60,000 nucleotides of DNA, from contig CM060733.1 of the NCBI GenBank assembly GCA_030704615.1, forward strand, positions 30,568,001 through 30,628,000, read 5' to 3'. The notes under the pieces were generated by a model. That model did no database searches, was not told where the DNA came from, and saw only the letters and a list, made by a program, of their open reading frames with translations. Of the stretch, positions 54,201 through 60,000 are shown piece after piece. This stretch comes from Takakia lepidozioides. Lineage: Eukaryota; Streptophyta; Takakiopsida; Takakiales; Takakiaceae. The position numbers and the translations under genes are program-made. The first letter of the stretch is position 1; each line of letters begins with the position of its first letter.

Positions 54201-54610
54201 ATCTCTTGTGTGAAGAGGTTGCATGTATGGAGCATGTATTCAGCTCATTGAAGCTTCCATCTTCAAGCTTGGAGGGCAAGCAAGGAAGAGGGAAGGGCTG
54301 ACTTCCCTTATGTGAGGGCAATGCATGTGTGGAGCATGCTATCAGCCTGGTGAAGGCTTGCACTTTCAGGTGTGGGAGTGCAAGAAAGGAAGGAAGGGGC
54401 TGGTTTCCCTGTAGGGCATGTGGAGCATGCTTTCAGCCTGCTGAAGCTCGTATTTTCAGGTTTGTGGGTGCAAGAATGAAGCAAAGGAGCTGATTCTCTT
54501 ATGGTGAGAGTGGGGCATGTGTGGAGCATGCCTTCAGCCCATTGAGGCTTGTTTTCAAGCTTTAGAGAGCTAGAACTGAAGGTCTAGGGCTGGTTTCCAC
54601 TTGGAGTGAA
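54200..54610. repeat. Degenerate tandem repeat, period about 100 bp
   Basis: About four units, each with 'gtgtggagcatgc.ttcagcc..tgaagct' followed by 'tttcaggt.tg.gggtgcaagaa.gaa..aaggagctga.t'. The right-hand units are the closest to each other. Confidence 0.8.
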
Positions 54611-55019
54611 AGAAAAGCACTTGTAGGGCCTATGTGAGTTGGGGTTTCAACTTCAAGCTTGAAGGGAGCGCAACTCTTGAAGTAGCAGGTGTAGGGGGCT
54701 GGAATAGGCTCTAAGACAGATTCTATGGCCAAGGAAAGTGCTTGAATGAGTGCTCACAAGGGCTGGGAACAGCAGGGCTTGGTTGTTTGCCATTGAGTTT
54801 AGTGGCGTGTTGGGGAGGCTAAGTGAGAAAGAAGGCTTGGTTTGTGGCAACCACCTCATGGCTTAGGGCTACTATGGTGGTGTGTGGGAGCCGAAAGAGC
54901 AAGAATACCTTGCTGATTTCCTCACAGCCGCCATAGCTCGGTGGAAAGAAGCCTAGAGTCCAAGAGACACAAACCTAGCTTGGCGCGGCTAAACCCCTTG
55001 GAGAAATGGCTAAACTGCT

Positions 55020-56200
55020 AGAGCGGCCATGGATGGGGCTGTGAGGGGCTGTTCCCTGTGGCTGGGGGTGTGACGGGCGTGAGGGCTGTGCCGGTGGCCT
55101 TCGGGTTGTGACGGGCTGCGCCTGTGGCTTGGGGGTTGTGATGGGCTGTGAGGGGCTGTGACAGGCGTGCTGAGGCCTGGGGCTGTGACGGGCTGTGAGG
55201 GGCTGTGTCAGGCCGTGCCTGAGGCCTTGGGGCTGTGAGGGCTGTGACAGGCTGTGCCAGTGGCCTGTGGGGTTGTGACGGGCTGTGCGGGGCTGTTGGG
55301 GGGCTGTGGTGAAGGGTGTGACAGCTTTGCCAATGGCCTTTGGGGCTATGAGGGGCTGTGAGGGCTGTGCCCGGGCCTTTGGCTGTGATGGGCTGTGAGG
55401 GGCTGTGACCAAGCGTGATGAGGCTTTGGGTGTGAGGGGCTGTGGGGCTGTGATAGGCCGTGCCTGAGGCCTTTGGGGCTGTGACGGGCTGTCTGTGAGG
55501 GGCTGTGTAGGCCGTGCCTGAGGCCTTTGGGGCTGTGAGGGCTGTGAGGGGTGCGTGGTGGCCTTGGGGCCTGTGTGTGACGGGATGTGAGGGGCTACCA
55601 GGGCTGCCACCGGTGGCCTTCGGGCTGTGAGGGCTGTGCAGGGCCTGTGAGGGCCTGTGACGGTGGCATGGGGTTGTGATGGGCTGTGAGGGCCTGTGAC
55701 GGGCTGCGCGGTGGCCTTGGGGCTGTGATGGGCTGTGAGGGGCTGTTGCGGTGCCTTTTGGGCTATGACAGGCTGTGCCGTGGGCCTTTAGGCGTGCTGT
55801 GATGGGCTATGAGGGGCTGTGACAGGCCTGTGACTGAGGCCTTTGGGGCTGGGACGGGCTGTGTGCTACTGCCGGTGGGCTGTGACGGGCGTGCGGGGCT
55901 TGGGCAGTGGGCTGTGACTGTGGTTGGTGGTGGGGCTGTGGACTGTGGTTTGTGCTGGTGGGGGCTGTGTGGTGATGTGTGTTGTGGCGGGTGCTGTGCC
56001 CTGTGGCCTGTGGGGCTGTGACGGGCTGTGTGTGACAGCTGTGGCGAGCTGTGTGGCTATGAGGGGCTATGACGGCTGTGTGGCGGGCTGTGACAGCTGT
56101 GCCAGTGGTTGTGGGACTGTGACGGCTGTGACCAGTGAGCTGTGTGGGCCTGTGGTCTGTGGTGGCCTGTGTGACTGTGGACGGCCTGTGCTGACTCGTG
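55020..56200. repeat. GGGCTGTGA-type tandem array, GC-rich
   Basis: About 1.2 kb of degenerate ggctgtgacgggctgtgagg / ggccttggggctgtga units. It is low-complexity on both strands and opens long meaningless frames. The reverse complement contains CACAGCC, as in the LTRs of the 24.5-38.3 kb element. Confidence 0.9.
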
Positions 56201-56249
56201 GAGGCACTGGTGGACTGCCTAAGGACTCAGCATGTGGTTTGAAGGCCGA

Positions 56250-56850
56250 ATTTTGAAGCTCGTGGAAGGCGGTTTGAGGAGTATCTTCATGATATTCCCA
56301 TGGTCATGCAAGTGAGGGAAGAGAGGAGAGGAAGAGTGTTGGGATGAGGGCATGCTGGGGTTAGGCATTGCTTTAGCTTCTGTCCTGTAGTTTCCACCCT
56401 CTCATTAGGCCAAGACCTTTCCATAGGTGGAGGCAAGAGTCAGTCGGGTTTGGCTGGGGTGTCCTTGCAGGAGCAACACGTGGTGGATTGTTTTTGGTGT
56501 GGGGGAGTTGTCGGTCTGATTTCTTGTGTTTGGATCCCCTCCATACCTGCATGCTTGACTGTTGCCATGCTAGTTTTGTGGGGCGCTTGTTTTTATAGGT
56601 GATTGGTCCGGATTTGATCACCGGCCAGTCCTAGAGCATGCTGTCGATGGTGAGGCTGGGGTGATGACCAGCCAGCCATCATTGTTTCTCCTGTGGTGAG
56701 GTTGGAGGTGATGACCAGCCAACCATAGGAGTGCTTGCGGTGGATGCAGGTACAGGTGTAGGCTATGTTAGGAACTTAGTATTCAAACCATAAGCCGCAA
56801 CAGGTTCTCTACCCGGTTACCGTGGAGAGGGGTTAGGGACATGTTCATGA
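56250..56850. other. Leader of the second retroelement; no site recognised
   Basis: Contains two similar stretches, 'ggtgatgaccagccagcc' at 56658 and 'ggtgatgaccagccaacc' at 56707. No standard tRNA primer-binding site was found. Confidence 0.4.
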
Positions 56851-56854
56851 CCGG

Positions 56855-57747
56855 TTGAGTGTCAACACGGAGGTGCCACTAGTTGCTGGGGACAGTGCCG
56901 GTTCGAGCACTAGCGATACTAGTGGGTACACGAGACGAGGTGTGCGGTTTAGGCCACCTTCACCTCCTGTGTCTTCTACGGAAGGTTCTGATTCGGATTG
57001 TGAATCAGGAGGACTCATACCGGCGGTGCAAGTTGTTTCTTTGCCATTGTTGTGGGACACAATGGAGGAGATGTATGGAGCTACCAAGGGGCCACGAAGG
57101 TACTCTGGGGCGGTGGGCACCATCGAGTTGGATGATTTATCCAAGAGTTTGATAGTTGGTGTGATTTGCAGCAAATGCGCAATCCACAACTATTTACGCC
57201 TTTCATGGCATGAAAGGGCTGTTTCAGCACCTTGAGGGCCGCCTATGGATGATTACCATGAGTTCAGGCGGGGGCATGAGGTTGAGATCGAGGAGTGGAG
57301 GATGTACTGGTCACCCGACTATGTCTCCATCACTAGGGGCACTAGAGCCACGAGGGCAGTGGCTACACCTGCCGCTGCACGGCAGCTTCAGCAAGTAGCA
57401 GTGGGACTAGTGGGACTGGTGGTACAGTAGCTACGACGTCCACCCAAGCCACTACCGCACCAGCACTAGCACCCGTGCCTGCCTTCAACCCTGTTGTGGA
57501 GTTCTTCGAAGAGTTGAGAGGAAACTACCAAGGGGTGAGGACAGAGAAGTTGCGGAGCTTGCAAGAGTTCCAACGGAAGCCGACCGAGAGCTTGAGGGAG
57601 GTTTTCACTCGCATGAGGCGCTTGATAAATGTAACCCAAGGGGTTACGGAAGCTCAGGCAGTCCAATTCTGGTATGGGATATTGGACAAGGAGCTGAGGA
57701 GAAGGGTGCGGGATGCAACTCTCCTACAAGCGCCCAACCCACCTTAG
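56855..57747 (+). pseudogene. gag of the second retroelement, frameshifted
   Basis: A Ser/Pro-rich N-terminus (RFRPPSPPVSSTEGSDSD), then the Gag domain spread over several frames between 57120 and 57747. The clearest part is at 57475-57747 (FFEELRGNYQGVRTEKLRSL, VTEAQAVQFWYGILDKELRR), typical of plant retrotransposon gag. Three one-base losses near 57125, 57210 and 57240 account for the changes. Confidence 0.82.
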
Positions 57748-57749
57748 CA

Positions 57750-58437
57750 AATGTGTTTTTGCTGGCAGAGCGGATAGAGCTCAACATGGTGGAGGAACGA
57801 GTGGTCATGGTGGGATTTGCTAAGGAGACACCACGGGGTAGTGGTGCTCCTAGCCAACCACTACCTCAACGTGCTCAAGGCAACAAGGGGGCTCAGGTGA
57901 AGCTCAGGGAAGGGCAGAGAGGACCTCAGATGCAGGGGTCTCTCCTTCATTTGCTGGCCAACAACGGGCGGATGTGGTGTGCTGGACATGTGGAGGACCC
58001 ATGTCAAGAAGGATTGCCCAGAGGGAGGCAAAGGGCCGGCACATGCACAGCCTGCACAGTTGCAGTGTGGGCATTGTGGCAAGCACGGGCATGGAGAGGC
58101 CCAGTGTTATGGTTTGCATCCTGAGTTGTTGCGCCCAGGCCAGTTCCAAGGGAACAATGGTGGCCGGGGGCGAGGTGGAGCAGCCCAGAGAGGACGAGGT
58201 GGCCAGCCACGAGGTGCAGGCCAAGGGCAAGCTCAACATGGCCAAGGACGCGGAGGTCAGGGTGTTGACCAAGGCATGGCCACCGGCTTCAGGTACCGGC
58301 ATCTAAGGCAAGGATGGTCACCTCAGCCTCTGAGGAGGAGAAGGAGATATGGAGGAATGGGATTCATTGTGGAGCAGCACTACCACTGTGCCGGGGAGTC
58401 TGCTGCAGCCGGACTCCGGAGCAGCACAAGTTTCTGA
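57750..58437 (+). pseudogene. gag C-terminus with CCHC zinc knuckles
   Basis: A basic Gln/Gly-rich linker, a damaged first knuckle (WTCGGP... near 57985-58020) and an intact second knuckle CGHCGKHGHGEAQC (about 58063-58104), then an RGG-type tail (GGRGRGGAAQRGRGGQ). The two knuckles are in different frames. Confidence 0.85.
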
Positions 58438-58439
58438 GC

Positions 58440-58975
58440 CACGAGGTACAGAGGTGGAGTTGGATCCACAGCGAGGTGAGGCAAGCCGTTCAGGCTAGGC
58501 TTCCTCCGTCATGCACATTGGCGGAGACAATTGTCGGGGGGGGGGGGGGGGAACCGCCATCCATGGCACATTAGTTGCTCGCCGACTGTTACCGAGGCGG
58601 AGTTACTATGCCATTGGGGAGAGCTACACGGGTAGCACCACTACCTAGTGTTGCCAAGGCTACGGCAGCAGTGTGATGCTAGGAGCGGCACATCTGTGTG
58701 TCAGGCTCCATGTTCTCGGCTACCTGATTGCGACACCGAGGGTAAGACCAGCTGAGGTGTTCAGATGGCAGCTACACTCTGTGAGAGTGGGGAGGTTACT
58801 TCATCTTCTACGGAGATAGTGGGAGGTGTAGTGCCGGAGGGATCCTCGGATTGAGGGTCAAGACTGCCACTGGCGGCGCCATGACAAGCTGCAGCTGCCA
58901 AGTTGATGGAGCTGTCAGCTAGGCCAGCATGAGCGCGCCATGGTGACACCTGGAGTTGTCATGTTAGACAACCAG
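58440..58975 (+). other. Linker between gag and protease, frames broken
   Basis: Contains a run of about 13 G at 58538-58550. Short open segments only. Confidence 0.5.
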
Positions 58976-58977
58976 GG

Positions 58978-59400
58978 TTGGAATTTTTCTGTTTGAGTGG
59001 ACCGGCAGGCAGAGGTACCGGCCACTGCGGGTCTTGTTGGACTCGGTCAGCCATGATGCTGGGCAGAGCTGCTATTGCAGGCTTGGGCCTCACGGAGGCG
59101 GATATGGAGCCTTGTCCTTTCCAGATACGACGTCTCTGGGAGGATCGGAGCAGGCTCGGGCATGACACGGCGTGAGTTGGCTATCAGACTACGGCCGGAT
59201 CACCTACAGATGGCTCAGTGATGCGAGCCAAGGCCATTGTGACAGACGCGGTCTCATACGATGTCCTGTTGGTGGGGGCAGTGTTGTACCCATGGGCTTC
59301 ACCCTGGATTTTGGGAGGAGTCAGCTTCCTATAGGCCTGCATGGCAGTCAGGGGAGGGCCGGCGTGTGCAGCTCCCTGTGACGTTCATAGGAGGAGTTGC
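58978..59400 (+). pseudogene. Retropepsin-like aspartic protease region
   Basis: A damaged LLDS active site near 59028-59043, then MMLGRAAIAGLGLTEADM and EPCPFQI (59053-59130), and, in another frame, DAVSYDVLL and VLYPMGFTLDFWEESASYR (59245-59320), the conserved downstream part of this protease family. Several one-base shifts. Confidence 0.7.
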
Positions 59401-59735
59401 GGTTGCCCAGCGAGGCAAGATGCCGACACTAGCAGCATTCACAGCGGCAGTGAGTGGCCTAGAGAGTTGCTTGAGGGCAACGCTCATTCAGAGGATGTGC
59501 CATCCGGGAGAGCAGGAGAATGACATGTATGTATGGGAGTTGCCTACCATGGTTGCTCAGACTCCATTGTGGGGCACGAGCAAGGATTTGCAGCGGGATG
59601 CTGATCGACGGGTGCAACAAGCCTGGGTGGAGGCTTTTGTACCGTCAGGAGAGGAGGAGAGTGGGGGATTGCACCAGGACCACCTCAGTTGTCTCCATTG
59701 GACACCACACCTATTGTGTGGCAGTATCCGGATGA
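59400..59735 (+). other. Open linker before the methyltransferase-like domain
   Basis: Continuous with the frame from 59261; no recognised motif (AQRGKMPTLAAFTAAVSGLE). Confidence 0.45.
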
Positions 59736-60000
59736 AGGCATTTGTTTTCTGGACTTGTTTGGCGGATCAGCACCGGATTGGCTGCTGTGTTACAGGCAGG
59801 TGTACGAGTTCGGCGTTACCTGTATGTGGAGAGGGATGAGACTGCACGACGGTTTCACTTCGCCATGTTGCTCAGTTGGGTAGCGGTACCCTGAGTTGTT
59901 GTCGGTGTCTGCAATTCGTGGATATCAGCAGGCCTTGCCAGCAGACATTTCGTTGCTGGGGGGCGCAGGATTTGGAGCGGGTTGGCTCCATTGATCTGGT
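59728..60000 (+). pseudogene. DNA cytosine-5 methyltransferase-like domain, N-terminal part (runs off window)
   Basis: The frame at 59689 gives FLDLFGG (about 59745-59765), the S-adenosylmethionine-binding motif I of C5-methyltransferases. It continues in the -1 frame with TGLAAVLQAGVRV, RRYLYVERDE (motif II: acidic residue after a strand), then in further frames ELLSVSAIRGYQQALPADIS and AQDLERVGSIDLV (motif III/strand before motif IV). The catalytic PCQ motif would lie just beyond base 60000. Order and spacing fit a Dnmt/DCM fold. The family call is by eye. Confidence 0.68.

Larger units (their letters stand above)
56850..60000 (+). mobile_element. Second retrotransposon, Ty3-type, with methyltransferase-like domain (partial)
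   Basis: Gag, zinc knuckles, retropepsin-like protease and the beginning of a DNA cytosine methyltransferase-like domain in one orientation, each broken by one-base shifts. RT lies outside the window if present, so the Ty3 assignment rests on gag/protease style. Confidence 0.75.

Noticed and set aside
54975-55610. 211-codon Pro/Gln-rich minus-strand ORF
   Set aside because: Low-complexity translation of the GGGCTGTGA array.

Overview
The window comes from a repeat-rich land-plant nuclear genome. The evidence is intron-rich genes with GT-AG junctions, a degraded PPR-DYW gene, remnants of an NTRC-type chloroplast thioredoxin reductase, OTA-type (Tat/Athila-like) Ty3 retrotransposons, a LINE and a hAT-like element. 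The DYW style and a Ty3-type element carrying a cytosine methyltransferase point to a seed-free plant (fern, lycophyte or bryophyte). The species is not identifiable from sequence alone.

Layout. (1) 1-501 minus: an open fragment that may be LINE ORF1. (2) 934-17130 minus: a giant gene, copy A. I could place 15 exons with mutually consistent splice phases, giving 9,363 coding bases and 3,120 residues. It fuses a senataxin-like SF1B helicase, a UvrD-like SF1A helicase and a TPR/alpha-helical C-terminus (the plant 'TPR and ankyrin repeat-containing protein 1-like' class). Its intron 7 holds LINE remnants. (3) 20330-43826 minus: copy B, an older head-to-tail paralogue that is now a pseudogene. 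It has an in-frame deletion joining helicase 1 to helicase 2, frameshifts, a 1.6-kb deletion in the TPR exon, a 159-bp duplication and a 13.8-kb retrotransposon inside exon 9. (4) 24545-38347 plus: that Ty3/OTA element. It has LTRs, a PBS, an extra ORF before gag, gag-protease-RT-RNase H-integrase, three further ORFs after integrase, and a PPT. Its 3' LTR carries an inverted insert. (5) 45925-46843 minus: NTRC exon remnants. (6) 47395-48154: a non-autonomous hAT-like element with 8-bp TSDs, next to a small duplication and a tRNA-like SINE head. (7) 49140-52470 minus: a PPR-DYW pseudogene. (8) 54.2-56.2 kb: tandem repeats, including a GGCTGTG-rich array. (9) about 56.85 kb to the right edge, plus: a second Ty3-type element (gag, aspartic protease) followed by the start of a DNA cytosine-5 methyltransferase-like domain that runs off the window.

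Copy A is probably the only intact host gene here; the rest is duplication debris and mobile DNA. Almost every frame break in the retroelements has the sense of a single-base deletion, so some may be consensus errors in repeats rather than real decay. The most unusual items are the methyltransferase-bearing retroelement, the extra ORFs on both sides of gag-pol in the first element, and its asymmetric, self-complementary 3' LTR.
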